Source of the DNA: JAJEFO01 sp965221845
Lineage (GTDB): Bacteria; Pseudomonadota; Alphaproteobacteria; Rhodobacterales; Rhodobacteraceae
DNA: 64,000 bases
Direction of reading: 5' to 3'
Assembly (NCBI GenBank): GCA_965221845.1
Contig: OZ244919.1
Span: 2,604,001-2,668,000 of the forward strand
Positions within the stretch are counted from its first letter, which is position 1. The number at the start of each line of letters is the position of its first letter. The translations under genes and the position numbers were made by a program. A model generated the notes under the pieces. The model was not told the DNA's origin, ran no database searches, and saw nothing but the letters and a program-made list of their open reading frames with translations. Positions 40,687 to 50,042 of the stretch are shown here, piece after piece.

Positions 40687-43326
40687 TCACTCGACCTTCG
40701 GGGCGTCGAAGAGGCCGAAGACGGCCCCGTCGTCGTGGAGGTCGCCGTCGGCGCCCTGGTCGATGCCGTCTTCGTCGAAGGCGGCCGAGAAGCCGCCGTA
40801 GAAGCCGTCGGGGCGCTCCCCGGCATCGTCCCCGTAGGCGAAGGCGCTCCACTCGCCCGTGACGTCCTCGCCCTGGAAGCGGCCGTTGTCGGGGTAGGTG
40901 CCGCCGCGCGTGGTATCGACCCCGTTGTCGGTGACCTGCCCCTGGCGGAGATCGATGGCCCAGTCCGTGTTGACATGGTCGGTGCCCTGGCTGTCGGGAT
41001 CGGCCGAGCGGAAGTTGTCGATCCGGCCGCCGAGCGTCGGGCTGGCCCCGAATCTGGCCTCGAGCCTCACGTCCGCGTCGAAATGCCCCGAGGCCACCGC
41101 CTGGCCGGCCCGGCGGGCGGCAAGGCCCCGGGCGGTGCCCTGGTAGGTGGCGCTGGCTTCAAGGCCGTTGACGGAGTCGGCGGGCGTCGTGACATCCAGC
41201 CGGCCGCGGGCCGTGAGGCTGTCCGGCCCGACGAAGCCGATCCGGGAGTTGATGACGGGGGCGCCGCCGCCATCCTCGGTCAGCCAGATGCCGTAGTCGA
41301 CGTAGGGGACCACCTCGTAGGTGCCGTCGCCGTCCGCATCCGTGTAGACGTAGTTGGCGGAATAGGTGCCGATGCCGAAGGCCGGGTTGTCATCTCATCA
41401 TACCGGCCGACGGCGTAGACATAGGGGTCCTGGTCGGTGCCGGCCCCGGTGCGCGTCAGGGCGGCCGGGGTGAAGTGCCAGCCGTCGGCGAACGCGCCGG
41501 GGACGCCGGCACTGATGTCCTTGCAGCCCACGCTGAGGGCGCAGTAGAAGGTGCCGTAGACGCCCCGGAAGGTGCCGCGGACGTACTGGCCCCCGGTGGT
41601 GCCGTCGAGGGCCGCGCGGTCATCGGCGGACAGCCCGGTGTCGGCGACGACCAGGAAGCCCGTGAGGTCGATGCGCCAGTGGTCCGCAAGGGCCTCATTG
41701 AGGTTGGCAAGGGACTGCGCGTGGTCCTCGTCGGTGACGGCGTCGGGGCGGCCGCCGGCTGTGGCAAGGGCCCGGAGGACCCCCTCCCCGTCGAGGCCCG
41801 CCGCCGGCCGGGGCGCGCGGGCAAAGACCGCATCCCCGCCCGCTGTGTCGAGCTCGGAGGCATCCTGGGTTTTCCGGACCGTGAGAGTGCCGGATCCGGC
41901 CGCCCCGGCCAGCCGGTCGAGGATGAGGCTGGCCTGGGCGTGCTCGCTCACCACGAGCCTTTCGGCGGCCAGCCGGTCGGCTGCCGTCTGGACGCTGGGC
42001 CCGATGTTTTCGAGGTGGTTATCGATTTCGGCAAGCTTGTCCTCGAGATCGGGGATGACATCGTCTTCGTAGGCGTCCTGCTGCTTTGCATGCCGGTCGG
42101 CCTGGGCGTCGATGTCCGTGGCTCTACCTTCCTCGGCGTCGATCTCGGCCTGCTTGGCGTCGAAAGCTTCCTTGCGGGCATCATCGGTCGCGATTTCTTC
42201 CTCCTTGGCAGCGATCTCCGACCGTCTGGTGTTGATCGAGGTCTCTTGGGCGTCGATCTCGACCTGTTTGTTGACAATCGCGCTGGCCTTGGCATTGACC
42301 TCGTCGGTCTTGGCATTGAGAGCCGTTTGGCAGGCCAAGGTACTGCTGCACCCGGCATCGGTCGGATCGTTGCCGGCGTTGCCATCATCGAACAAGGCAA
42401 GCCGGGCCTGCAGGGCCTTTTGCTCGTCCTCGAGAGGGGTCAGTTCGCTCTCGAGCATGGTCTTTTGTCTCTCGAGATCGGCCTTTGCGGCCAGGAGTCC
42501 GCTCAGGTCCTTGAGGCGCGCGATCTCGTCCTCCAGATCAGTGCGGGCTTCCTGTGAGAGCGGCTGGTCAAGCGCATCCCGGGCGGTCTCAAGGGCGGGG
42601 ATGGTCACAGTCCGGATCCGGTCGGCGCGGGCCCGTTCCCTCTGGGCCTTGCCGCTCTCGTCGATGTCGGGGGTCGCGGGATCATCGGGCCGGTCCAGGC
42701 CCGCGGCCTCGGTGCGCAGCCGGGCGATCTCGGCGGCAAGCGCATCCCGGGCGGCGCGGGCCTTGGTGCGGATCGCCTCGAGGTTGGCGACCTGCGCCTG
42801 AATGGCGGCGATGTCCTTGGCGGCCTCCTCCGCGATGCCGCGGCTGATGCCCTTGTTCCGGACGATCGGTCGCGGCGCGGCCACCCGATCGCCGCCGCTC
42901 ACGGTGGTGAAGTCGGCGAGGGGGATGCCCGGATCCTCATTCTGGCGGTCCGCATCCCAGCCGTCACGGAGGTTCACGATCCGTGCGAGGACAACCTGGA
43001 CAACCTCTTCGCCAGCCTCGGCGGCGTCGGTCAGCTCCTTGATCCAATCGTTGTAGGGATTGTCGGCGCTGGCGTTGTAGCTGTCACCCTCATCCAGCGG
43101 GGTGGCAGTCCCCCGTTGTGCGACGGGGCCGAGCGAGTAGGGTGTGTCGTCACCGTCCGTCTTGCCGTCATTGTCGCTGTCCCACGCGATGGATGCGGGC
43201 GTGGGCGTGCCGGACGTGCCGCCGCCTCCGGGCGTGGTGGACGTGGTGCCGCCGCCGCCGCCGCAGCCTGCCAGACAGCCACGCGGTCGCGAGGAGGGCG
43301 GCGCCCGTCTTGAGCAGTTCGTTCAT
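40687..43326 (-). pseudogene. Large surface lipoprotein B (coiled coil plus TbpB-like beta domain), frameshifted
   Basis: A paralogue of the gene at 17996-23002, about 880 codons. ATG 43326 starts MNELLKTGAALLATAW, but the lipobox GCLAGC and Gly-rich tether are one base out of frame. The middle is a long coiled coil (KDIAAIQAQVANLEAIRTKA; ESELTPLEDEQKALQARLAL). At about 41390 a 5-base tandem duplication (GATGA GATGA) shifts the frame again, after which VYTDADGDGTYEVVPYVDYG, SGHFDADVRLEARFG, GRIDNFRS and RPDGFYGGFSAAF complete the TbpB-like domain ending GAVFGLFDAPKVE. Removing the two small insertions restores one protein. Disrupted as read; decay, phase variation or base errors are all possible. 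Confidence 0.75.
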
Positions 43327-43353
43327 CGTCTTGCTTCCTTCTGTCTCGCCCGT

Positions 43354-43384
43354 CCCCCGGACGGGGCGTCCGGGCGTCCGGGGG
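43354..43384 (-). promoter_or_regulatory. Leader hairpin before large lipoprotein B
   Basis: The same perfect CCCCCGGAC / GTCCGGGGG stem as in front of lipoprotein A, 27 bases before ATG 43326. Its conservation is expected because this part belongs to the near-identical porin arm, so it is not independent evidence of function. Confidence 0.35.
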
Positions 43385-43507
43385 AACCTTCCCTCACGGA
43401 CAGGCACAAAGGCACGAAATCCCCCAGGCATGCCCTTCCCGCCCGTCCGCGTCGCCGGTCGAGCAGGGGGCGGCCCGAAAGCCGCCCACTGCGTCCCTTC
43501 CGGCCGG

Positions 43508-44863
43508 TCAGAACGCCATCTTGAGGCCGAGCGACCAGGAGTTGGAGCGGTGCGCCGCGTCTTCCACCTTGCTGGAGCCGTAGCCCGCGAGGACGGAAGC
43601 GCCGCCGCCCAGGTCGTAGCCTGCCGACACGCCGACTCCCGACACGTCCTTGAAGCTGTTCTTCTTGTAGTCCAGGCTGCCCCAGTTCGCGCCGAACGAG
43701 AACGGCCCCGTTCCGAACTGAGCGCCGACGGCAAGGTGGGTCGCGTCGGTCAGCTCCGTGAAGCCGGGAGCGTGCGGATTCGTTGCAGTTGCAGCCCGAA
43801 GTACTACCTTTTCGTCGACAACTGCTGCGTTGATGTCGCGGTCCATTCTCTTCGCGGCGGCGTTGTCGATCTTCGACCCCGCGACGCCGAAGGCGAAGCC
43901 TTCCATGGCATACCCGAAGGAAACGGCAACCTCGGAGGTCGTGCCCTTCAGGTACTTCATTTGCTCATGATCCCATCCGATACTCGCAGCATCACCATCT
44001 GTTCGGTCAGGAACAGCATCGTTGCCGGTGCCTGTAACAAAGGCGTTTGCATTGTCTCCCGTGCCAAGACGGCCGTTGTAGGTCGGGCCCAGGTCCCACT
44101 CGCCGACTTCGCTTCCGCGCTGGAAGCCGAGGCCCGCGCTGAAGCCGCCCGCGAACGACCCCTTGACGCCGAAGCCGAGTATCGGGTCGTCGGAAGGAAC
44201 GTGGGCGTCGTAGTTGTCGGAGAAGTCAGGCATTTTGTTGTAGCAATCGCCCGCATTGGCGTTTGCCGTCGTGCCCATGCGTGCAGGAATCAGTCTGTCA
44301 TCATGAAAGCAGGTCGCGCCGGGCTTGCCGTCCACCAGCTCGGCCGAAACCCCGAAGGCCAGCGTGCCGACGCCGACATCGAAGTTGCCGGAGTTGTAGC
44401 GCAGGATCTGGCCGTCATGCTTGCCGTCCAGGCCGTTGTTGCGCCAGGACGCGGCGTTTCCGCCGTGCTCCTCGTTGTCGCCGAGCGACCCCGGTCCCGT
44501 GGGAACCTCCGCAACCGCCCAGTCAAGAGCGCCGTCCGTGTCGCCCAGCTCTATCCGCCCGAACACGCCTTCAACGTAGGCCGAGACCCCGGCGTCATCC
44601 GTGCCGACGGCGCCCGCGTCCTCGTCCAGGTCAACCGCCGCGCCGAAGGTGAAGCCCTGGTCCGTGGTGCCGCTCATGCCGAACGTCACGTCGATGTCCT
44701 GGTGGAACTGAGCGTCCTGCTTGACGCCAGCGGCGTCCTTGCCGCCCGCGATCCCCATTTCCGCCGACCCCTTGAGCGTCACGCCCTGGGCAGACGCGGC
44801 CATCGGCAGCGCCGCGAGCGCGGTCGAGGCAAGCAGGGCCGCCGCCTTCCGCCTGATTTCCAT
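43508..44863 (-). CDS. Outer-membrane porin, allele B (short loop)
   Basis: A 451-residue porin, identical by eye to porin A across the signal peptide, barrel strands and C-terminal Phe, except in one internal loop. Porin A reads FHPTETSIRVGLNAARDDIA and so on to SLIPARTGTAA; this allele reads FHDDRLIPARMGTTA. Porins of this type form trimeric diffusion channels. It is the first gene of locus B, preceded by a leader shared with the orphan copy at 31200-31361 rather than with porin A. Confidence 0.88.
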   Translation of the reverse strand: MEIRRKAAALLASTALAALPMAASAQGVTLKGSAEMGIAGGKDAAGVKQDAQFHQDIDVTFGMSGTTDQGFTFGAAVDLDEDAGAVGTDDAGVSAYVEGVFGRIELGDTDGALDWAVAEVPTGPGSLGDNEEHGGNAASWRNNGLDGKHDGQILRYNSGNFDVGVGTLAFGVSAELVDGKPGATCFHDDRLIPARMGTTANANAGDCYNKMPDFSDNYDAHVPSDDPILGFGVKGSFAGGFSAGLGFQRGSEVGEWDLGPTYNGRLGTGDNANAFVTGTGNDAVPDRTDGDAASIGWDHEQMKYLKGTTSEVAVSFGYAMEGFAFGVAGSKIDNAAAKRMDRDINAAVVDEKVVLRAATATNPHAPGFTELTDATHLAVGAQFGTGPFSFGANWGSLDYKKNSFKDVSGVGVSAGYDLGGGASVLAGYGSSKVEDAAHRSNSWSLGLKMAF

Positions 44864-45345
44864 TCAGGGAATCCGGGGGCGTGTCTCCCCGGAAGAGTCG
44901 GAATACCGGCCTGGAATCAGCATCTTGGGGAAGGCTCCCGGCAGGGCGGGCGCGCGGCCCGCCGCCCGTGTCGCCTCCGCGGCCCCGCGCCGCCGGATCG
45001 GTCGGTTCAGGCGGCTTCCGTCAGACAGGCAGGCCGATCAGGATGCCGAGGAATGCGAAGCCGGCCGCGAGTACGGCGACGGTCAGGACGATCTGCGCAA
45101 TGCCAAACCCGACGGTCCAGCGCTGGTTGTCCTTGTCGCGCTTCGCCGCGTCCTCCCGGTGCGCGGCCATGTCGGCCCGGAAGCGTTCAAGGGTGGCCGA
45201 AAGGTCTGCCTGCATCGTGTTCATGCGTTCCTCCAGGACGGCGACCTGCCGGGCGAGTCCGTAGAGTGTCCGGCGCGTCGCTCATGTCCCGAAGCCATGC
45301 GCATGCGCCGCCCCGGTCAACTCCGGGCCGGATCCGGGCACAGGG
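44855..45345 (-). repeat. Porin B leader with small membrane-protein gene (inverted repeat of 30870-31361)
   Basis: The complement of the orphan leader at 30870-31361, nearly identical from before the small membrane-protein gene to the first codons of the porin. The two copies are inverted with about 13.5 kb between them, so recombination would flip the segment that contains porin B and the rest of locus B. Confidence 0.85.
45021..45224 (-). CDS. Small coiled-coil membrane protein, copy 2
   Basis: 67 residues, identical to 30989-31192: helix MNTMQADLSATLERFRADMA, then the membrane segment IAQIVLTVAVLAAGFAFLGI. It lies 158 bases upstream of porin B on the same strand and could share its regulation. 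Porin A lacks this gene. Function unknown. Confidence 0.6.
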   Translation of the reverse strand: MNTMQADLSATLERFRADMAAHREDAAKRDKDNQRWTVGFGIAQIVLTVAVLAAGFAFLGILIGLPV

Positions 45346-45735
45346 CATTCGCCCTTGGAAATTCCACCTCCCGTCTTCCTGGAAACGAGCCGGTCGCCCA
45401 GCCTGCCGACTGTCCGCCTCGGTGACGCCGGGGTCGGTCGTCTCGCCGTGCAGCATCCGCTTGAGCGCCCGCCCGCCATCATCGCGGCCATCCTCCGCTC
45501 CTCGGTTCAGGGAAACCGTCCCCGTGTCACCACCATGTCACCAAATCGCCAAAAATGACCGGCCCGGACGCCTCGAAGCGTTGCGGAACCGCATCAGCCG
45601 TCCCGGCAGAGGCTGACAATGTCCTTCCCCGCCGTCGTTGCGGGAGCGCGAACAGCCTGATCGAGCCGCATGCACCGACGCGAACGGATTGCGAACGTCC
45701 TTTATCTCCGGGTGCTGGTGCGCTAGGCTCGACCG

Positions 45736-48078
45736 ATGATCAGTGCCCTCGAACGCGAAGAGTCTCCTGACAGGATGCCGCTCTCCATGCAGGCGGTTGC
45801 CGCGCGGGGAACGCCTTACCTCGAGGATCTCAATCCTGCCCAGAGAGAGGCCGTGGAGACGCTTGACGGCCCGCTGCTCATGCTGGCCGGGGCCGGCACC
45901 GGCAAGACGAAGGCGTTGACGACGAGGATCGCGCATCTCCTGAACACGGGGAGGGCGCGCCCGGACGAGATCCTTGCCGTCACGTTCACCAACAAGGCGG
46001 CTCGTGCAATGAAATCGCGGGTGGCCTCGCTTCTCGGCCAGACGGTCGAGGGCATGCCGTGGCTCGGCACGTTCCATTCGATCTGCGCCAGGCTGCTGCG
46101 CAGGCATGCCGAACTCGCCGGCCTCAGGGCGAACTTCACGATTCTCGACACCGACGACCAGGTCAGGCTGCTCAGGCAGCTCGTCGCCGCATCGGGAATC
46201 GACGAAAAGCGCTGGCCTGCGCGCCAGCTGGCGCACCATATCGACGGCTGGAAGAACCGTGACTGGACGCCGGACAGGGTGCCGGCGTCGCTCGGCGCGG
46301 CCTTCAACGGCCGGGGCGCGGAACTCTACGGCCAGTACCAGGAGCGGCTGAAGGTGCTGAACGCGGCGGATTTCGGCGACCTGCTGCTGCACGTGCTGCA
46401 GATCTTGAGGAATCACGACGACGTCCTCGAACGGTACCGGCGCTGGTTCCGGTACATCCTCGTGGACGAATACCAGGACACGAACGTTGCCCAGCACCTC
46501 TGGCTGCGGATCCTCGCGCAGGCCCACGGGCAGATCTGCTGCGTCGGGGACGACGACCAGTCGATCTACGGCTGGCGGGGTGCCGAGATCGGCAACATCC
46601 TCAGCTTCGAGAAGGACTTTCCGGGCGCGCGCGTCATCCGCCTGGAGCAGAACTACCGCTCGACGCCCCAGATCCTGGCGGCCGCCGCCGGCGTGATTCT
46701 CCGGAACGCGGGACGGCTTGGGAAGACGCTGTTCACTGACCGCGACGCGGGAGAGAAGGTCCGCCTGATCGGCCACTGGGACGACGGGGAGGAGGCGCGC
46801 TGGATCGGCGAGGAGATCGAGGCGCTTCAGGGCGGAACGAGAGGCATGCGTCCGTTCGATCTGGGCGGGATCGCGATCCTCGTGCGGGCGTCGTTCCAGA
46901 TGCGCGCCTTCGAGGACCGTTTCCTGTCGATCGGGCTTCCGTACCGCGTCGTCGGCGGCCCCCGCTTCTACGAGCGCCTCGAAATCAGGGACGCGATGGC
47001 CTATTTCCGCCTCGCCGTCTCTCCGGACGACGACCTCGCGTTCGAGCGGGTTGTCAACAGTCCGAAACGCGGGCTTGGCGAACGCGCGCAGCAGAGGATC
47101 CATGCCTGCGCCCGGGCGCGCGGCGTTTCGCTGGTCGAGGGCGCGCGGACGCTCCTGGCCGAGAGGGGGCTCGCGGGGAAGGGCGCGGACGGGCTGCGGA
47201 AGCTGGTCGGCCTGATCGAGGCCTGGCACGCTCGCGTGGCCGAGGGCGCTGATCACCTGGAGCTTGCCCGCCGGATCCTGGATGAATCCGGCTACACCGG
47301 GATGTGGCAGGACCACCGGACTCCCGAGGCCGAGGGACGGCTGGAGAACCTGAAGGAGCTTGTGCAGGCCCTCGAGGGGTTCGAGAACCTTCAGGGCTTC
47401 CTGGAGCACGTTTCGCTCGTCATGGACAACGACTCCGACGATGCCGCGGAAAAGGCCGTGATCATGACGCTTCATGCCGCCAAGGGGCTGGAATTCCCCG
47501 TCGTGTTCCTGCCGGGATGGGAGGACGGGCTGTTCCCCTCGCAGCGCACGATGGACGAATCCGGCGTGAAGGGGCTCGAGGAGGAACGCCGGCTGGCCTA
47601 TGTCGGGCTGACGCGCGCCGAGGAGCTTGCATATGTGAGCTTCGTCGGCAACCGGCTGACATACGGCCAGTGGCAGACGGCGCTGCCCTCGAGGTTCATT
47701 GACGAATTGCCGGGCGAGGCGATCGAGGTGCTGACCGCGCCCGGGCTCTACGGGGGCACGCGGGCGGCGGCGTCCGACATGGTCTCGAGGGTGGGCCGCG
47801 CGGACGTCTACAACTCGCCCGGATGGAAGCGCCTGCAGGCGCGCGCGCGTCGGCGCGGCCCCGGTCAGCCACGGGAAGCCGGGGCCACGGCAGCCGGTCC
47901 TGACGCGGCATCGGCCTTCGCGGAGGGCGACCGCGTGTTCCACGCGAAGTTCGGCTACGGCGCGGTGACGGGAATCGAGGGCGAGAAGCTGAAGGTCGAT
48001 TTCGAGAAGGCGGGCAGGAAGAACGTGATCGCGGCCTATGTCAGGGCGGCGGAAGCGGCAGGGGACGTGCCGTTCTGA
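45736..48078 (+). CDS. uvrD: UvrD/PcrA-type DNA helicase
   Basis: A 780-residue superfamily-1 helicase with all motifs in order: Q motif LEDLNPAQREAV, motif I MLAGAGTGKTKAL, motif Ia AVTFTNKAARAM, motif II LVDEYQDTN, motif III GDDDQSIYGWRGA, motif IV EQNYRST, motif V LHAAKGLEFPVVFLPGW, motif VI VGLTRAEELAYV. The C-terminal Tudor-like segment (GDRVFHAKFGYGAVTGIEGE) is typical of PcrA/UvrD. It unwinds DNA in excision and mismatch repair. In-frame ATGs at 45775 and 45787 are alternative starts. Confidence 0.95.
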   Translation: MISALEREESPDRMPLSMQAVAARGTPYLEDLNPAQREAVETLDGPLLMLAGAGTGKTKALTTRIAHLLNTGRARPDEILAVTFTNKAARAMKSRVASLLGQTVEGMPWLGTFHSICARLLRRHAELAGLRANFTILDTDDQVRLLRQLVAASGIDEKRWPARQLAHHIDGWKNRDWTPDRVPASLGAAFNGRGAELYGQYQERLKVLNAADFGDLLLHVLQILRNHDDVLERYRRWFRYILVDEYQDTNVAQHLWLRILAQAHGQICCVGDDDQSIYGWRGAEIGNILSFEKDFPGARVIRLEQNYRSTPQILAAAAGVILRNAGRLGKTLFTDRDAGEKVRLIGHWDDGEEARWIGEEIEALQGGTRGMRPFDLGGIAILVRASFQMRAFEDRFLSIGLPYRVVGGPRFYERLEIRDAMAYFRLAVSPDDDLAFERVVNSPKRGLGERAQQRIHACARARGVSLVEGARTLLAERGLAGKGADGLRKLVGLIEAWHARVAEGADHLELARRILDESGYTGMWQDHRTPEAEGRLENLKELVQALEGFENLQGFLEHVSLVMDNDSDDAAEKAVIMTLHAAKGLEFPVVFLPGWEDGLFPSQRTMDESGVKGLEEERRLAYVGLTRAEELAYVSFVGNRLTYGQWQTALPSRFIDELPGEAIEVLTAPGLYGGTRAAASDMVSRVGRADVYNSPGWKRLQARARRRGPGQPREAGATAAGPDAASAFAEGDRVFHAKFGYGAVTGIEGEKLKVDFEKAGRKNVIAAYVRAAEAAGDVPF

Positions 48079-48106
48079 CTCCGCGACGTTCCGGCGCGGG
48101 GCGCGC

Positions 48107-49351
48107 TCAGTCAGCCCAGCTGCCGCTTCGGAAGACCGCCACGCGATCGCCCGTTGCCGTGATCCCGTCGATGTCGGTGTCCCCGGCTCCGATCATCCAG
48201 TCGACATGGACGATGCTGCTGTTGCCGCCGCGCTTCGCGATCTCGTCCTCGGACGCGACGTCGCCGTCCCGCAGGCAGTCCTTGTAGCACTGGCCGAGCG
48301 CGACATGGCAGGCCGCGTTCTCGTCGAACAGCGTGTTGTAGAAGAGAATGCCGCTTTCCGAGATCGGGGACGCATGGGGCACGAGCGCCACCTCCCCGAT
48401 GCGGCGCGCGCCTTCGTCGCTTTCGAGGAGCCGGAGAAAGACCTCCTCGCCGCTCGATGCGCTGGCCGCGACCACGCGGCCCGCCTTGAACCGGACCTCG
48501 ATGTCCTCGATGAGCGTGCCCTGGTGGGCGAGCGGCCTGGTCGCCCGGACGGTTCCGTCGACCCGGTCCCTGTGAGGGGCCGTGAAGACCTCTTCCGAAG
48601 GAATGTTCGGGTTGCAGACGATGCCGTTCCGCGCCGTGCTCGCGCCGCCCATCCAGCAATGCCCGTCCGCAAGGCCGATCGTCACGTCGGTGCCGTCGCC
48701 CCTGAAGTGAAGCGCCGCGAATTTCCGGACGTTCAGCCAGTCGCGCCGGAGGGCGAGAGCCGCGTTGTGCGCCGCCCACGCGGCGACAGGATCGTCATTG
48801 TCGATGCGGCACGCGGAGAAGATCGCCTTCGCAAGCTCGCGCTGGGCCTCGTCCCCGTCCAGGTCCGGGAACGCCAGCCTGGCCCATGCGCGTCCCGGAT
48901 AGGCGGCAATCGACCAGTTGATCTCGAAGCCGGAGATCCTTTCGAGCGCGGGACGGTACGCTTCCGCATTGGCGCGCGCCGCCCGGGCGACGCGTTCCGG
49001 ATCCTCCTCGGCGAGCGCCATCGGGTTCTCCGCGGCTATGTGCAGTCGCGCCGTGTTGCTGCCGTAGGCCCGGGCCATGCCCTGGTAGAGCCAGCCGGGC
49101 GCCTGATCGAGGCTTTCCGCCCTTCCGTGCCTGTACCGCGCCCTGACGATTTCCTCGTCGTTCAGGATCGGCGTGACGAGGCCGCCGCCGTTGCGGTAGG
49201 CGATTTCGGCCACGCGCCGCACAAGCGGCAGCGCCTCTGCAGACGCGGTGACAAGAAGATCCTGGCCTTCGGCCAGGTTCACGCCTGTCGAGACGATGGT
49301 CTCGGCCAGGCGGTCAAGCTCGGACACGTCGAACGGAAGGCTGTCAGGCAT
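48107..49351 (-). CDS. M29-family aminopeptidase (AmpS/aminopeptidase T-like)
   Basis: A 414-residue metallo-aminopeptidase of the thermophilic M29 family, which removes N-terminal residues from peptides in the cytoplasm using a dinuclear metal centre. Characteristic blocks are NIPSEEVFTAPHRDRVDGTV (metal-binding Glu), ARRIGEVALVPHASPIS, SGILFYNTLFDENAACHVAL and SSIVHVDWMIGAGDTDIDGI (metal-binding His and Asp). The length is normal for the family. It converges with uvrD (28 bases apart). Confidence 0.9.
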   Translation of the reverse strand: MPDSLPFDVSELDRLAETIVSTGVNLAEGQDLLVTASAEALPLVRRVAEIAYRNGGGLVTPILNDEEIVRARYRHGRAESLDQAPGWLYQGMARAYGSNTARLHIAAENPMALAEEDPERVARAARANAEAYRPALERISGFEINWSIAAYPGRAWARLAFPDLDGDEAQRELAKAIFSACRIDNDDPVAAWAAHNAALALRRDWLNVRKFAALHFRGDGTDVTIGLADGHCWMGGASTARNGIVCNPNIPSEEVFTAPHRDRVDGTVRATRPLAHQGTLIEDIEVRFKAGRVVAASASSGEEVFLRLLESDEGARRIGEVALVPHASPISESGILFYNTLFDENAACHVALGQCYKDCLRDGDVASEDEIAKRGGNSSIVHVDWMIGAGDTDIDGITATGDRVAVFRSGSWAD

Positions 49352-49491
49352 GGGTCGGCTGGCTCCCTGGCGTCCTGGACGGCCACGTCGCGCAGGCGCG
49401 CGACCGGAGGCACGGACGAAGACAGGCGTCCGGCCCGCGGCAGGCCTTGCAAGGATCGGGACGCGAAATGCCGGGATTGCCGGGAGCGGGC

Positions 49492-49830
49492 TCAGGCTGC
49501 GCGCCTGGCCTCCTCGGCGGCCGCCAGCTCGGCAGCGTGCCGCCGCTCGCTCTCCTCGCGGCTGAGCGCCACGGACGTGCGGACGCCGTTGCCGACGAAG
49601 GCCATGAGCCCCTTCACGACGCGCTCGTTCGGGTCGATGCCCGCGCAGGTCAGCACCTCGCGTCCGTCGCGCGACCGCGCCCAGCGCGCGATCTGCTCGG
49701 GGCCGTTTCCGTATTTCTTGTCATCGGCGATGGCGTCATCAAGCGCAGCGAGCACGACGGCCGCGAAGAGCTTTCGCGAGCGATTGCCCTGTTCGTTGTT
49801 GAATGCGGTGCCATCCACAAAATCCACCAT
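49492..49830 (-). CDS. Small conserved protein, DUF6280-like
   Basis: A 112-residue soluble protein starting MVDFVDGTAFNNEQGNRSRK and continuing LFAAVVLAALDDAIADDKKY, then IARWARSRDGREVLTCAGID. It appears to belong to a small family common in Rhodobacteraceae (DUF6280-like, by recall). Function unknown. It stands alone, divergent from efp. The C terminus is a charged Ala-rich helix. Confidence 0.65.
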   Translation of the reverse strand: MVDFVDGTAFNNEQGNRSRKLFAAVVLAALDDAIADDKKYGNGPEQIARWARSRDGREVLTCAGIDPNERVVKGLMAFVGNGVRTSVALSREESERRHAAELAAAEEARRAA

Positions 49831-49924
49831 GTCTCGTCCTTAGGTCCTTTTCCTTGCAAATGACTGGCATGACGCCCTTTATGCAGTCTTTGACGCCGCT
49901 TTGGTTATTCTTTTTGGGAATACC

Positions 49925-49947
49925 TGATATGCACCATGTGCATATCA
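49925..49947. promoter_or_regulatory. 23-base perfect palindrome between the DUF6280-like gene and efp
   Basis: TGATATGCAC and GTGCATATCA are perfect 10-base arms around CAT. The stretch is AT-rich in a GC-rich genome and sits in the divergent promoter region of efp and the DUF6280-like gene, 95 bases before the efp start. A CCGGC-TTTC-GCCGG hairpin follows at about 49951-49964. Candidate operator or transcript hairpin. Confidence 0.5.
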
Positions 49948-50042
49948 GCCCCGGCTTTCGCCGGTGCCTTGGCTGTTGCGGCCGCGCATCCCGTCGATTA
50001 TACGGCAAGCGCCATCGAGTGAGCAAGACATCGGCCTTTCGC

